DNA from: Azospirillum oryzae
GTDB lineage: Bacteria > Pseudomonadota > Alphaproteobacteria > Azospirillales > Azospirillaceae
Reading direction: 5' to 3'
NCBI RefSeq assembly: GCF_008364795.1
Contig: NZ_VTTM01000005.1
Span: 341,583 to 405,582 of the forward strand
DNA length: 64,000 bases
Below, one piece after another: positions 1-10,007 of the stretch. Each line of letters opens with the position of its first letter. Position 1 is the first letter of the stretch. The notes beneath the pieces are model-generated. The model was not told the origin of the DNA. It saw only the letters and a program-made list of their open reading frames with translations, and ran no database searches. Position numbers and translations under genes: made by a program.

Positions 1-531
1 TCAGGGTCGATCATGCTCGATGGAAAGGATGTCATCCGGTTGCCGCCGCACCGCATCGCGCGGCTGGGTGTCGGCTATTGCCCGGAGGAGCGTGGCATCT
101 ATTCCAGCCTGTCCTGCGAGGAGAACCTGCTTCTCCTGCCCAAGGTCGCCAGCGGCGGCATGAGCGTGGAGGAAATCTACGCCATGTTCCCGAACCTGAA
201 GGAACGGCGCCACAGCCAGGGGACCCGCCTGTCCGGCGGCGAGCAGCAGATGCTGGCGATGGCCCGCATCCTGCGCACCGGCGCCCGCCTGCTGCTGCTC
301 GACGAAATATCCGAAGGGCTGGCGCCGGTCATCGTCGAAAAGCTTGGCGAGATCATCCGCGATCTGAAGGCCAAGGGCTATACGATCCTGCTGGTCGAGC
401 AGAATTTCCGCTTCGCCGCGCCGCTGGCCGACCGGATGTACGTCGTGGAGCATGGTCGGGTGGCCACGGAAATCGAACGACGCGACCTGCCGTCGAAGAT
501 GGGGTTGCTGCGCGACTATCTCGGCGTCTGA
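1..531 (+). CDS. livF: LivF-type ABC transporter ATP-binding protein (5' end outside window)
   Basis: The reading frame is open from base 1, so the start and the Walker A motif lie upstream. What remains carries the ABC signature LSGGEQQMLAMAR, the Walker B run LLLLDEISEGLAP and the H-loop region (LLVEQN), as in the LivF branch of branched-chain amino-acid and amide importers. It would energise the LivH/LivM pore encoded just downstream, on the cytoplasmic face. LivG is probably further upstream. An 80-base gap separates it from livH. Family assignment is firm; the true substrate cannot be told from this subunit. Confidence 0.93.
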   Translation, partial: SGSIMLDGKDVIRLPPHRIARLGVGYCPEERGIYSSLSCEENLLLLPKVASGGMSVEEIYAMFPNLKERRHSQGTRLSGGEQQMLAMARILRTGARLLLLDEISEGLAPVIVEKLGEIIRDLKAKGYTILLVEQNFRFAAPLADRMYVVEHGRVATEIERRDLPSKMGLLRDYLGV

Positions 532-611
532 CCGCACCGGCGCTCCTTTGCGACGCCCCCAACGGCGCCCCCGGGGGGCACCGCGACCACATAATTCGGA
601 AGGTTTGGAGA

Positions 612-1499
612 ATGACCGAGATCTTCGGTTTTCCCATCCAGGCGCTCATGGGGCAACTGGTCCTCGGCCTGGTGAACGGATCCTTTTACGCGATGCTCAG
701 CATCGGGCTCTCGGTGATCTTCGGGATGCTCAACATCATCAACTTCGCTCATGGCGCCTTCTACATGATCGGTGCCTTCCTGGCGTGGATGGGGCTGTAT
801 TACTGGGGAATCAGCTATTGGTGGTCCCTGATCCTGGTACCCCTGGCGGTGGCGCTGATCGGCATCGCCGTCGAACGCACCCTGCTGCAGTGGATCTACA
901 AACTCGACCATCTCTACGGGCTGCTGCTGACCTTCGGCATCGCCCTGGTGATCGAGGGCATGTTCCGGCACTGGTTCGGCGTCGCCGGCCAGCCCTTCGA
1001 CGTGCCGGAGGGCCTGACCGGCGGCTTCAATCTCGGCTTCATGTTCCTGCCGAAATACCGGGCCTGGGTGATCGTCGCGTCGCTGACCGTTTGCGTCGGG
1101 ACCTGGTTCATCATCGAGAAGACCCGCCTCGGCTCCTATCTGCGGGCTGCCACCGAAAATCCGAAGCTGACGCAAGCCTTCGGAATCAACGTCCCCATCA
1201 TGGTGATGCTGATCTATGGGCTTGGTGTCGGGCTGGCCGGCTTCGCCGGCGTGTTGGCGGCACCGGTGCTCCAGGTCAGTCCGCTGATGGGCTCCAACAT
1301 GATCATCGTCGTGTTCGCCGTGGTCGTCATCGGCGGCATGGGATCGATCGTCGGCTCGATAGCGACCGGCCTGATGCTTGGGATCGTCGAAGCCATCCCC
1401 AAAGTGCTCTACCCGGAAATTTCTTCGACCATGGTCTTCATCATCATGGCGATCGTGCTGCTCCTGCGCCCGGCCGGGCTGTTCGGCAAGGAAAGATGA
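612..1499 (+). CDS. livH: LivH-type ABC transporter permease
   Basis: 295-residue polytopic inner-membrane protein, the usual length for LivH. It has the family's N-terminal pattern (LNIINFAHGAFYM) and the EAA-like cytoplasmic loop near residue 180 (RAATENPKLTQAFGIN). The ATG follows a purine-rich AAGGTTTGGAGA. Its stop overlaps the start of livM (ATGA), showing translational coupling. It forms half of the pore for the substrate delivered by the binding protein at 2524-3738. Confidence 0.94.
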   Translation: MTEIFGFPIQALMGQLVLGLVNGSFYAMLSIGLSVIFGMLNIINFAHGAFYMIGAFLAWMGLYYWGISYWWSLILVPLAVALIGIAVERTLLQWIYKLDHLYGLLLTFGIALVIEGMFRHWFGVAGQPFDVPEGLTGGFNLGFMFLPKYRAWVIVASLTVCVGTWFIIEKTRLGSYLRAATENPKLTQAFGINVPIMVMLIYGLGVGLAGFAGVLAAPVLQVSPLMGSNMIIVVFAVVVIGGMGSIVGSIATGLMLGIVEAIPKVLYPEISSTMVFIIMAIVLLLRPAGLFGKER

Positions 1500-2476
1500 C
1501 CACGATGACCGAGACCTTCCTCACCATCAACCGCGTCCGGATCGTCGTCCTTCTCGCCCTGGCGATGGCGGTGCCGTTCGTGACCTACCCGGTGCTGGGC
1601 ATGACCGTCTTGTGCTTCGGTCTCTTCGCCTGCTCTTTCAATCTTCTGCTCGGCTACACCGGGCTGCTGTCCTTCGGTCACGCCACCTTCCTGGGCACGG
1701 CGGCCTATGTGACCGCCCACGCGCTGAAGGCGTGGGAGTTGCCGACCCTGCCCAGCCTCGCGCTGGGCGCTGGGGCCGCCGCGCTGCTGGGCGCCGTGTT
1801 CGGGCTGATCGCCATCCGCCGCCATGGCATCTATTTCGCCATGGTGACGCTGGCGCTCGCCCAGATGATGTTCTTCGTCTTCCTGAAGGCGCCGTTCACC
1901 GGCGGCGAGGACGGCTTGCAGGGCGTGCCGCGCGGCAGCCTGTTCGGCCTGATCGACCTGTCCGACGACACCACGCTCTATTACGTGGTTCTGGCCATCG
2001 TCGTCTTCGGGCTTTGGGTGATCCACCGCGCCATCCACTCGCCCTTCGGCGAGGTCCTGAAGGCGATCCGCGAGAACGAGGCGCGGGTGACCTCGCTCGG
2101 CTACGACGTCGCGCGTTACAAGCTGCTCGCCTTCGTGCTGTCGGCCGGGCTGGCGGGGCTGGCCGGCGCCACCAAGGTGCTGGTGTTCAAGTTCGCCACG
2201 CTCGCCGACGTCCATTGGCACGTGTCGGGCGAGGTGGTGCTGATGACGTTGCTGGGCGGCGTCGGCACCGTGATCGGCCCGATGCTGGGAGCCGGCGTCG
2301 TCGTCGTGCTTCAGAACGAGTTGGCCGACAAGGTCGGTTCCTTCGTCACCATCATCATCGGGGTGATCTTCATCCTGTGCGTCCTGATTTTCCGGCGCGG
2401 CATCGCTGGAGAGTTGAACGAACTGCGCCGCCGCGTTTTGGGCGATGCGCGATCCGGATCCGCAGACGGCGGATGA
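1496..2476 (+). CDS. livM: LivM-type ABC transporter permease
   Basis: 326-residue membrane protein with LivM hallmarks: an early GYTGLLSFGHATFLG segment and the loop KAIRENEARVTSLGYD. The start overlaps the livH stop by four bases; an ATG nine bases further on is an alternative. It pairs with LivH to form the channel. The small polar C-terminal tail ends shortly before the binding-protein gene, in the same operon. Confidence 0.94.
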   Translation: MTTMTETFLTINRVRIVVLLALAMAVPFVTYPVLGMTVLCFGLFACSFNLLLGYTGLLSFGHATFLGTAAYVTAHALKAWELPTLPSLALGAGAAALLGAVFGLIAIRRHGIYFAMVTLALAQMMFFVFLKAPFTGGEDGLQGVPRGSLFGLIDLSDDTTLYYVVLAIVVFGLWVIHRAIHSPFGEVLKAIRENEARVTSLGYDVARYKLLAFVLSAGLAGLAGATKVLVFKFATLADVHWHVSGEVVLMTLLGGVGTVIGPMLGAGVVVVLQNELADKVGSFVTIIIGVIFILCVLIFRRGIAGELNELRRRVLGDARSGSADGG

Positions 2477-2523
2477 GGCGCTCCGCGCGCCATCCACAAA
2501 CACATCCAGAAGGGGAGGAAGCA

Positions 2524-3738
2524 ATGTTGAAGGGAAGCTCCATCGGCCTGTGCGTCGGCGCTCTGCTGAGCCTCGGCACGGCACACGCCGAGATCACCGA
2601 CGGTGTTGTCCGCATCGGCGTGCTGAACGACCAGTCCGGGATCTACGCCGGGCTGTCCGGACCGGGATCGATCTGGGCGGCCAAAAAAGCCGTCGAGGAC
2701 TTCCAGCCTGAAAAACACGGGCTGAAGGTCGAGGTCGTGGCCGCCGACCACCAGAACAAGCCCGACATCGGGTCGAGCATTGCCCGCAAATGGATCGACG
2801 TCGACAAGGTCGACATGATCGTCGACGTGCCGACCTCCTCGGTGATCCTCGCGGTCAATCAGGTGGTCCAGGAAAAGAACAAGGTGATGATCGTCTCCGG
2901 CGGCGGGACCGCCGACCTGACGGGCACCGCCTGCACCCCAAACTCGATCCATTGGACCTACGATACTTGGGCCTTGGCCAATGCCACCGGCAAGGCAGTG
3001 GTGAAGACCGGCGGTGACAGTTGGTATTTCCTGACCGCCGACTACGCCTTTGGTCAAGCACTGGAACGGGACACCGAGGCCGTCGTCCTCAAGAATGGCG
3101 GCAAGGTCCTGGGCAAGATCCGGCACCCCTTCCCCGGCACCGACTTTTCCTCCTTCCTGCTCCAGGCGCAGGCGTCAAAGGCCAAGGTAATCGGCCTCGC
3201 CAACGCCGGCGGCGATACCATCAACGCCATCAAGCAGGCGGCGGAGTTCGGCATCACCCAAGGCGGGCAGAATCTTGCCGGCCTGCTGGTGTTCATAAGC
3301 GACGTGCAGGCGTTGGGGCTAAATGCTGCACAGGGCTTGATCCTGACCGAAGCCTGGTACTGGGACATGACCGACGAAAACCGCAAGTTCGCCCAGGCCT
3401 TCACCGCCGCCAACCGGGGAGCCTTCCCGACCAGCGCCCAGGCCGGCGTCTATTCAGCGGTGACCCACTATCTGAAGACGGTGGCGACGTTGAAGGAGGA
3501 CGGCGACGGCGCCAAGGTGGTCGCGGCGATGAAGGCCACGCCGACCGACGATCCGCTGTTCGGCAAGGGCACCATCCGCGCCGACGGCCGCAAGATCCAT
3601 CCGCTCTATCTGTTCGAGGTCAAGAAGCCGTCCGAATCCAAGGGGCCCGGTGACTTCTACAAGCTGCGCGCCACGATCCCGGCTGAGGAGGCTTTCCGTC
3701 CGCTGGAAGACGGCGGCTGTCCGCTGGTCAAGAAGTAA
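2524..3738 (+). CDS. Branched-chain amino-acid/amide-type ABC substrate-binding protein
   Basis: 404 residues with a Sec signal peptide (cleavage near AHA-E, residue 22) and a type I periplasmic-binding fold (IGVLNDQSGIYAG at the start, FLTADYAFGQALE in the middle). AGGGGAGGAA precedes the ATG. Members of this family bind leucine-type amino acids, amides, urea or aromatic acids, so the ligand is open. It is last in the liv operon and is followed at once by a strong terminator, which fits high expression of the binding protein. Confidence 0.92.
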   Translation: MLKGSSIGLCVGALLSLGTAHAEITDGVVRIGVLNDQSGIYAGLSGPGSIWAAKKAVEDFQPEKHGLKVEVVAADHQNKPDIGSSIARKWIDVDKVDMIVDVPTSSVILAVNQVVQEKNKVMIVSGGGTADLTGTACTPNSIHWTYDTWALANATGKAVVKTGGDSWYFLTADYAFGQALERDTEAVVLKNGGKVLGKIRHPFPGTDFSSFLLQAQASKAKVIGLANAGGDTINAIKQAAEFGITQGGQNLAGLLVFISDVQALGLNAAQGLILTEAWYWDMTDENRKFAQAFTAANRGAFPTSAQAGVYSAVTHYLKTVATLKEDGDGAKVVAAMKATPTDDPLFGKGTIRADGRKIHPLYLFEVKKPSESKGPGDFYKLRATIPAEEAFRPLEDGGCPLVKK

Positions 3739-3784
3739 AGCCCCGTTTGCATCATCGCGAGCCGCTCAATTCGACACGGCTCAC

Positions 3785-3819
3785 GCCCGTCCGGCAACAC
3801 GCCGGGCGGGCTTTTCTTT
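3785..3819 (+). terminator. Rho-independent terminator of the liv operon
   Basis: Two 11-base arms (3785-3795 and 3801-3811) pair with one G-U, around a five-base AACAC loop, followed by TTTTCTTT. It lies 46 bases after the binding-protein stop and just before the convergent GntR gene. Confidence 0.9.
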
Positions 3820-3838
3820 GGCTGCGCCCGTTCCCCGG

Positions 3839-4822
3839 CTACTCGATATAGGACATCGGCGGCGGCGTGAAACTGCCGCGGAACAGGATAAGCCGCTGTT
3901 CCATCTTGGGGCCCGACACGCGGATGTGGTGGCGCAGCATTTCGACGGCGTCCTCAACCTGGCCGGACAGCGCGGCGTCGAACACGGCGATGTGCTCGGC
4001 CATGAAGGGCTCGTACTCCGGCAAGGCGATCTCAACGCCGAGCAGATGCTTGCCCAGCGTCAGCACGGATCGTGTCCGTTGCAGCATATCCAGCAGTTCC
4101 GTATTCGGGCAGGCTGACAAGCAGCGGACATGGAGGTCGAACTCCAGATCGTCCATTTCCCTAGCGCTGACATTCGGGTAGCTGGCCAACCGCGCCTGCA
4201 ACCGCTCCCGCATGCATCGGAGCACTGCCGGGTTGATCGAGCGGACGGACCGACCGAAAGCGAAGGGTTCGAGCTGCTCGCGTATCTCATAGAGATTGAT
4301 CAAGCGACGGTGGTCCAGCGCAACGATAACCCAACGGTTGCGTTCGTCCTTCTCAACCATGCCCATGGCTTCGAGCCGGGTAAGGACGTCCCGCGCAACC
4401 GTCCGCCCAACATTGAAATGACGTGCCAGTTCAAGCTCGTTGACGCGAAAGCGGCCGAATGCCGATCGGTAAATAATCGTACGCTCCACGTCCTCGTAAA
4501 TGCCTTCCCATGCAAAGGACTTTCGCAGAAGCGCCTGTTCTGCACTTAGATCGAGCATTTCCGGTTGCAGATCGATCCGCCTGATTTCGGCGCCTTCGCT
4601 CCCGACCATAAATCCACGGCCTTCGAAGCGGCGGATCAGGCCGGCCGTCTGCAACTGCATTAGCGCCTTTCGCACCGGGGCCCTGCTCGACCCGAACAAC
4701 TCGGCGAGCGGCGATTCGAGAAGAACCGTTCCCTCGGCAAGTCGGCCATCCTGAATGGACCGCTCCAATATCTCGTAAATCCGTGTGTAGATCGGTTCCA
4801 CATCCATGTGATCGACACCCAT
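3839..4822 (-). CDS. GntR-family regulator with FCD domain and two winged helices
   Basis: 327 residues from the ATG at 4822, chosen because GAGGAGAGGGG lies about 11 bases upstream; a longer frame runs to 4963. A GntR winged helix (about residues 6-65, SSRAPVRKALMQLQ) is followed by a second helix-turn-helix (about 115-160, NVGRTVARDVLTRLE) and then an all-helical FCD ligand domain (about 170-300) with the usual acidic and histidine metal-site candidates. It probably senses a small organic acid and controls the divergent lldD-led operon and perhaps the liv genes. The duplicated DNA-binding domain is unusual. It converges on the liv terminator. Confidence 0.85.
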   Translation of the reverse strand: MGVDHMDVEPIYTRIYEILERSIQDGRLAEGTVLLESPLAELFGSSRAPVRKALMQLQTAGLIRRFEGRGFMVGSEGAEIRRIDLQPEMLDLSAEQALLRKSFAWEGIYEDVERTIIYRSAFGRFRVNELELARHFNVGRTVARDVLTRLEAMGMVEKDERNRWVIVALDHRRLINLYEIREQLEPFAFGRSVRSINPAVLRCMRERLQARLASYPNVSAREMDDLEFDLHVRCLSACPNTELLDMLQRTRSVLTLGKHLLGVEIALPEYEPFMAEHIAVFDAALSGQVEDAVEMLRHHIRVSGPKMEQRLILFRGSFTPPPMSYIE

Positions 4823-5139
4823 GGCGCGTCGCGCCCCTCTCCTCTGTCTGCCGGGAACGGTCTTCTCCCGCACCCGCCCGTCCTGACCGCCCAACATAAC
4901 GCGGATTTCGCCCGCACGCCGCAGCCACGAAAAGCAGCGTCGAAAAATGACTATTGCCGGCAATGTTCATAGCATGGTAGATCATTGTCGCGGTCGCTGA
5001 CAATTGGATGCCGGACGGTTCGTTCCGCCCCTTCCCGGATCGGCGATGCGACGGCCCACCCTTGATCGGATCGCGAGATCCATCGCTCACAAGTCCCACC
5101 ATCCCGGCGGTCGTCGCCGGTGAGCGATCGGAGCAACCC
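4823..5139. promoter_or_regulatory. Divergent regulatory region between gntR and the lldD operon
   Basis: 317 bases without a gene. It holds a perfect 12-base palindrome ATTGCCGGCAAT at 4953-4964 and an inverted repeat ATTGTC-N9-GACAAT at 4984-5004. The shared ATTG half-sites suggest binding sites for the GntR regulator encoded on the left. I see no clear -10/-35 pair. A GGAG motif at 5129-5132 sets the lldD start. Confidence 0.5.
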
Positions 5140-6372
5140 ATGAAACGACGCCTGTATCGCGGCAAGGATTTCAAACGGGCGCAGAACATCGCGGATCTGC
5201 GCGAGATCGCCCGCAAGCGCCTCCCCAACTTTTGCTTCGAGTATGTGGACGGAGGCGCGGAGGACGAAATAACGCTGAGGCGCAACCGCTCGGTGTTTGA
5301 GGACATGGCCTTCCGGCCGCGAACCTTGGTCGATGTCGCCCGGCGCGACCAGACGGTCGAGCTGTTCGGCCGGGCCATGGCCGCTCCGTTCATGATCGGC
5401 CCGACCGGCTTCAGCGGCCTGCTCGCCCGCGACGGCGATCTGGCGCTGGCCCGCGCCGCCGCCGCCGCCGGCGTTCCCTATGTTCTGAGCAACGCGTCCA
5501 CCATGCGTCTGGAAGAGGTGGTGGAGCGGGCCGGAGGCCGCGTGTGGATGCAGCTCTATCTCTATCGGACCCGCGAATACGCGGCCCGTCTCGTCGAGCG
5601 CGCGGAAAAGACCGGCGTCGAGGCATTGGTGGTCACGACGGACAGCGCGATCTTCGGCAACCGCGAGTGGGACCGGCGCAATTATGCCAAACCGTTGCGC
5701 CTCGATGTGCGCAACAGCCTGGACGTCCTGCGGCACCCGCGCTGGATGGCCGATGTGCTGCTGCCTCGGGGAATGCCGCGCTTCGCCAACCTCGGCGACC
5801 TGCTCCCGCCAGGGCAGGACAGCGTGCGCGGAGCAGCCCTGGCCATCGCCAAGGAACTTGACCCCTCGTTGAGCTGGGCGGACATCCGGTGGCTGCGTTC
5901 GCTGTGGCCGCGCCGGCTCATCGTGAAGGGTGTCCTTTCGGTTCAGGATGCCGTGCTCGCCGCCGACCATGGCGTCGATGGGATCGTCCTCACCAACCAT
6001 GGCGGCCGGCAACTCGACGGCGCCATCTCGGCGATGGAGATCCTGCCGGAGGTCGCCGCCACGGTCGGACACCGTCTGACCGTTCTTGTCGACGGTGGAT
6101 TCCGCCGGGGGGCGGACATCGTCAAGGCCATCGCCCTGGGCGCCCATGCCGTTCTGCTGGGACGCGCGACCAATTACGGTCTCGCGGCCGGCGGATATCC
6201 CGGCGTGGTCCACGCAATCGACATTCTGAAAACCGAGATCGACCGTGTCCTCGGTCTGCTCGGTTGCCCGAGCGTGACGCAAATCGACAGCCATTGCATC
6301 GACTGGTCCCGCACGAACGCAGCCGTCATGCCCGCAGCCGCAGAAGCTCTTTTGCGGCCGAACGCCGCCTAG
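5140..6372 (+). CDS. FMN-dependent alpha-hydroxy-acid dehydrogenase (LldD family)
   Basis: 410 residues from the ATG at 5140, with GGAG eight bases upstream. The FMN TIM-barrel family pattern is complete: FEYVDGGAEDE near the N-terminus, MQLYLY in the middle, the catalytic block LTNHGGRQLDG and the FMN-phosphate block VDGGFRRGADI. Such enzymes oxidise L-lactate, mandelate or glycolate and pass electrons to quinone. It is first in the sugar-acid operon and followed 70 bases later by a keto-deoxy-acid dehydratase. The substrate is not fixed by sequence; lactate or another 2-hydroxy acid is likely. Confidence 0.9.
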   Translation: MKRRLYRGKDFKRAQNIADLREIARKRLPNFCFEYVDGGAEDEITLRRNRSVFEDMAFRPRTLVDVARRDQTVELFGRAMAAPFMIGPTGFSGLLARDGDLALARAAAAAGVPYVLSNASTMRLEEVVERAGGRVWMQLYLYRTREYAARLVERAEKTGVEALVVTTDSAIFGNREWDRRNYAKPLRLDVRNSLDVLRHPRWMADVLLPRGMPRFANLGDLLPPGQDSVRGAALAIAKELDPSLSWADIRWLRSLWPRRLIVKGVLSVQDAVLAADHGVDGIVLTNHGGRQLDGAISAMEILPEVAATVGHRLTVLVDGGFRRGADIVKAIALGAHAVLLGRATNYGLAAGGYPGVVHAIDILKTEIDRVLGLLGCPSVTQIDSHCIDWSRTNAAVMPAAAEALLRPNAA

Positions 6373-6442
6373 CGGGCAACCGGCGGCATCCCGACCATGC
6401 CCGTCGGGATGGCGCGAACTCGCATCAGCAAGGATTTCCATC

Positions 6443-7369
6443 ATGACGGCTGGCCCGCCGCCGCGTTTCCGCGGCGTGTTTCCGGTGGTGCCCACCATCT
6501 TCGACGACAGCGGCGAACTCGATCTGGACGGCCAGCGCCGTTGCGTCGATTTCATGATCGACGCCGGATCGGATGGCCTCTGCATCCTGGCGAACTTCTC
6601 CGAACAGTTCGTCCTGACCGACGGGGAGCGTGACCAGCTGGTCCACGGCATCCTCGATCATGTGAGCGGGCGCGTGCCGGTGATCGTCACCACCACCCAT
6701 TTCAGCACCCAGGCGTGCGCCGAGCGCAGCCTGCGGGCGCAGGAAGCTGGCGCGTCCATGGTGATGATCATGCCACCTTACCACGGCGCCACCATCCGCG
6801 TGCGGGAACCGGAAATCTTCGAGTTCTTCCAGGCGGTGTCGGACACCATCGGCATTCCGATCATGATCCAGGACGCCCCGGTCAGCGGCACCGCCCTGCC
6901 CGCCGCCTTCCTCGCCCGCATGGCGCGGGAGATTGCCAACGTCGCCTATTTCAAGATCGAGGTGCCGGGTGCCGCCGACAAGCTGCGCGAGCTGATCTCC
7001 CTGGGCGGCGATGCCGTCGAAGGGCCTTGGGACGGCGAGGAGGCCATCACCCTGCTTCCCGATCTCGAGGCCGGAGCGACGGGGTCCATGACCGGCGGCG
7101 GCTATCCGGACGGTATCCGCCAGATCGTCGATGCCTACAGGGACGGCCGCCGCGAGGAGGCGGTGGAGGCCTATGGCCGCTGGCTGCCGCTGATCAACCA
7201 CGAGAACCGCCAAGCCGGGCTGGTCGCCGCCAAGGTGTTGATGAAGGAGGGTGGCGTGATCGCCTCGGAGGCCGTCCGCCACCCGCTGAAGCCTCTCCAT
7301 CCCCGAACCAGGGCCGGCCTGATCGAGACGGCGCGTCGCCTCGATCCCCTGGTTCTCCGCTGGGCGTGA
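6443..7369 (+). CDS. 2-keto-3-deoxy-L-arabonate dehydratase-like (DapA family)
   Basis: 308 residues. It belongs to the DHDPS/NAL aldolase superfamily; the Schiff-base lysine is in VAYFKIEVPG. From memory it resembles the Azospirillum brasilense L-KDA dehydratase very closely through most of its length (GVFPVVPT, DAGSDGLCILANFSEQF, EGPWDGEEAITLL, PLINHENRQ, ending in RRLDPLVLRWA). That enzyme turns 2-keto-3-deoxy-L-arabonate into 2-oxoglutarate semialdehyde in the non-phosphorylating L-arabinose route. Neighbouring lactonase and sugar importer fit. No arabonate dehydratase or sugar dehydrogenase is present in the window. Confidence 0.85.
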   Translation: MTAGPPPRFRGVFPVVPTIFDDSGELDLDGQRRCVDFMIDAGSDGLCILANFSEQFVLTDGERDQLVHGILDHVSGRVPVIVTTTHFSTQACAERSLRAQEAGASMVMIMPPYHGATIRVREPEIFEFFQAVSDTIGIPIMIQDAPVSGTALPAAFLARMAREIANVAYFKIEVPGAADKLRELISLGGDAVEGPWDGEEAITLLPDLEAGATGSMTGGGYPDGIRQIVDAYRDGRREEAVEAYGRWLPLINHENRQAGLVAAKVLMKEGGVIASEAVRHPLKPLHPRTRAGLIETARRLDPLVLRWA

Positions 7370-7452
7370 CGCCGGCCGGGAAATCGACCGAACGCGTCCG
7401 CCGCGCAAACCGGACACCATCAACAATCATAACCAGTCAGTGGAGGAAAACC

Positions 7453-8472
7453 ATGAAGCTCAAAACGATAGCGGCGCCCATCGTCGCGGCCCTGCTCGCG
7501 GCAACTCCGGCTTTGGCCGACACGTCCGGCAAGCGCATCGCCCTGTCGAACAATTACGCCGGCAACACATGGCGCCAAGCCATGTTGAAAAGCTGGGAAA
7601 CCGTCACCAAGGTCGCCGTGGCCCAAGGCAAGGTGCGCGAGGTTTCGGCCTTTACGACCGCCGAAAACCAGGTGACCGAACAGGCGGCCCAGATCCAGAA
7701 CCTGATCCTGCAAGGTTATGACGCCATCGTCCTCGACGCGGCGTCGCCGACCGCCCTCAACGGCTCGATCAAGGCGGCGTGCGATGCCGGCATCGTCGTC
7801 GTCTCCTTCGACGGCATCGTGACGGAGCCCTGCGCCTACCGTGTCCAAGTCGACTACAAGGAGCTGGGCGCACGGCAGGTGGAGTATCTTGCGACCCGGC
7901 TGCCCAAGGGCGGCAATCTCCTGGAAATCCGCGGCATCGCCGGAAGCTCGATCGACGACGACCTCCACACCGGCATCATGCGCGGGGTTGAAAAGCACCC
8001 GCAGTTCAAGATCGTCGCATCGGTCTACGGCGACTGGACCCAGACCGTGGCCCAGAAGGCGGTCGCCGGCGTCCTGCCGAGCCTGCCGGCCATCGACGCC
8101 GTCGTGACCCAGGGCGGCGACGGCACCGGAGCGGCGGAGGCTTTCCGCGTCGCCGGACGCCCAACCCCGATCATCATCCTCGGCAACCGCTACGACGAGT
8201 TGGCGTGGTGGAAGAAGCAGCGCGAAACGAACGGTTACACGACCTTCTCGGGCACGATCGCGCCGGGCATCTCGACGCTCGCCTTCTGGGTTGCGCAGCA
8301 GGTTCTCGACGGCAAGCAACTGCCCAAGGACGTGACCGTCCCCTATCTGACCGTCGCGCAGGAGGACATCGACACGGTTCTGGCCAGGACACCGGTGGGC
8401 GGGGTCGCCAACGTGGAATACACGCAGGCCGACGCCGAGAAAATCCTGCGGGACCTCGCCGACGCGAAATGA
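7453..8472 (+). CDS. Sugar ABC transporter substrate-binding protein (type I, RbsB-like)
   Basis: 339 residues with a signal peptide (LLAATPALA then D) and a LacI/RbsB-type periplasmic fold ([33 protein letters not shown]). TGGAGG lies just before the ATG. It feeds the ATPase and two permeases encoded next. Sugar or sugar-acid specificity is inferred from the family and from the dehydratase and lactonase around it. Confidence 0.9.
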   Translation: MKLKTIAAPIVAALLAATPALADTSGKRIALSNNYAGNTWRQAMLKSWETVTKVAVAQGKVREVSAFTTAENQVTEQAAQIQNLILQGYDAIVLDAASPTALNGSIKAACDAGIVVVSFDGIVTEPCAYRVQVDYKELGARQVEYLATRLPKGGNLLEIRGIAGSSIDDDLHTGIMRGVEKHPQFKIVASVYGDWTQTVAQKAVAGVLPSLPAIDAVVTQGGDGTGAAEAFRVAGRPTPIIILGNRYDELAWWKKQRETNGYTTFSGTIAPGISTLAFWVAQQVLDGKQLPKDVTVPYLTVAQEDIDTVLARTPVGGVANVEYTQADAEKILRDLADAK

Positions 8473-8543
8473 AACGGGTGGTCCCGGTCGCGCGTTTCCC
8501 GCCACCGGGACAGGCTGCCATGCCCAACGATAAGGAGCCGGTG

Positions 8544-9995
8544 ATGTCCCCCCAATCCGTCATCGACCTGACCGGTGTGACGAAGAGCTTTGGCGCCGTG
8601 AAGGCGCTGGCGGGTGTCGACCTCGTCCTGCGGAGCGGAGAATGCCTCGGTCTCGTCGGCCACAACGGCGCGGGAAAATCGACCTTGATGAACGTCCTGG
8701 CCGGCACGCTGGCTCCCGATGCCGGACACCTTCGGATCGACGACGTCGAACTCGACCGATCCTATTCGGTGTTCCGCGCGCACGCGCTCGGTGTGCGCTG
8801 TGTCTTCCAGGAACTGTCCCTCTGCGGCAACTTGACGGTCGCGGAGAACACGCGGCTGTTGCATCCACGGCTGCGCGGCTGGAACTGGCGAAAGCGGGCC
8901 GCCGCCTTGATCGGTGCCATGCTGGACGACATCTTTCCCGGCCACGGCATCGCCGTCGGCGCGGCGGTCGCGGATCTGTCGATCGCGCAGCGACAGATGG
9001 TGGAGATCGCCCGCGCCTTCACGGTCACAGACGAGTCGCTTCGCTTCGTGATCCTCGACGAGCCCACCTCCTCCCTCGACGCGGCGACGGCGGGGCAACT
9101 TCTTGCCTTCGTCCGCCGGCAGGAAGCGAGGGGGGTCGGCGTGATCCTCATCTCGCACATGCTGCACGAAATCCTCGAAACGGCGGATCGCGTGGTCATC
9201 ATGCGTGATGGTCGCGTCATCGCCTCCGAAGCCGCCTCGGCCTTCGACCGCGAAGGACTGGTGAGCGCCATGGGCGGCCTGTCGCACCAGCAGGAATGCA
9301 GCACGAAAGCGCGTAGCCCGGCACGCTCTTCGGAAATCCGGGTGCGGGCGCAGCCGTCCGCGCCGGGGAACCGGCGGGAGCTCACGGCGCGCGCTGGCGA
9401 GATCGTCGGTCTGGGCGGCCTCGCCGCCCATGGCCAGACGGACCTCCTGCTGTCGGTGTTCAGAGCGGCACAGCGGCGGTCGCCCACCGTCAGCGTCTCG
9501 GATTCGGTGGCGCTGGTGGCCGGAGACCGGCAGCGGGATGGGATTTTCCCCCAATGGTCGATCACGCAGAACATCGGACTCCGCTCACTGAAGGCGATGC
9601 GGCGCGGTCCGCTGATCGATCCGGGGTTGGAGGACCGGTTCGCCGAAGACTGGCGCGCCCGGATCGGCATCCGCTCCGCCGATCTCAAGGACGGCATTCT
9701 GTCGCTGTCCGGTGGGAATCAGCAGAAGGCTCTCTTCGCCCGCGCACTCGGTTCGGACGCGCGCATCATCCTGATGGACGATCCGATGCGCGGCGTCGAC
9801 GTGGCAACCAAGCGCGAGGTCTACCGCCTCATTCGCGACGAGGCCGACAAGGGGCGGACCTTTCTTTGGTACACGACCGAAATGGAAGAGCTCTACGAAT
9901 GCGACCGTGTGTACGTCTTCCGCAACGGCGCCATCACCGCCGACCTTGACCAGGACCAGCTCACCGAAGAGCGAATCCTGCACGCTTCCTTCTGA
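8544..9995 (+). CDS. Sugar ABC transporter ATP-binding protein with two NBDs (RbsA/AraG type)
   Basis: 483 residues from the ATG at 8544, picked because AAGGAG sits six bases before it (a further ATG at 8520 lacks a site). The first domain has GHNGAGKST, the signature region [13 protein letters not shown] and [11 protein letters not shown]. The second has [15 protein letters not shown] and [11 protein letters not shown] but no Walker A lysine, as is normal for this class. Asp replaces the usual Glu after the second Walker B, so the second site is probably inactive. It sits between the binding protein and two permeases. Confidence 0.9.
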   Translation: MSPQSVIDLTGVTKSFGAVKALAGVDLVLRSGECLGLVGHNGAGKSTLMNVLAGTLAPDAGHLRIDDVELDRSYSVFRAHALGVRCVFQELSLCGNLTVAENTRLLHPRLRGWNWRKRAAALIGAMLDDIFPGHGIAVGAAVADLSIAQRQMVEIARAFTVTDESLRFVILDEPTSSLDAATAGQLLAFVRRQEARGVGVILISHMLHEILETADRVVIMRDGRVIASEAASAFDREGLVSAMGGLSHQQECSTKARSPARSSEIRVRAQPSAPGNRRELTARAGEIVGLGGLAAHGQTDLLLSVFRAAQRRSPTVSVSDSVALVAGDRQRDGIFPQWSITQNIGLRSLKAMRRGPLIDPGLEDRFAEDWRARIGIRSADLKDGILSLSGGNQQKALFARALGSDARIILMDDPMRGVDVATKREVYRLIRDEADKGRTFLWYTTEMEELYECDRVYVFRNGAITADLDQDQLTEERILHASF

Positions 9996-10007
9996 CGGAA
10001 CGGCCCC

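Noticed and set aside
78..1499. Long alternative frames through the liv and other GC-rich genes on both strands
   Set aside because: They overlap clear family members, show Arg/Pro/Gly-biased composition and have no ribosome sites; they are shadows of high-GC coding.
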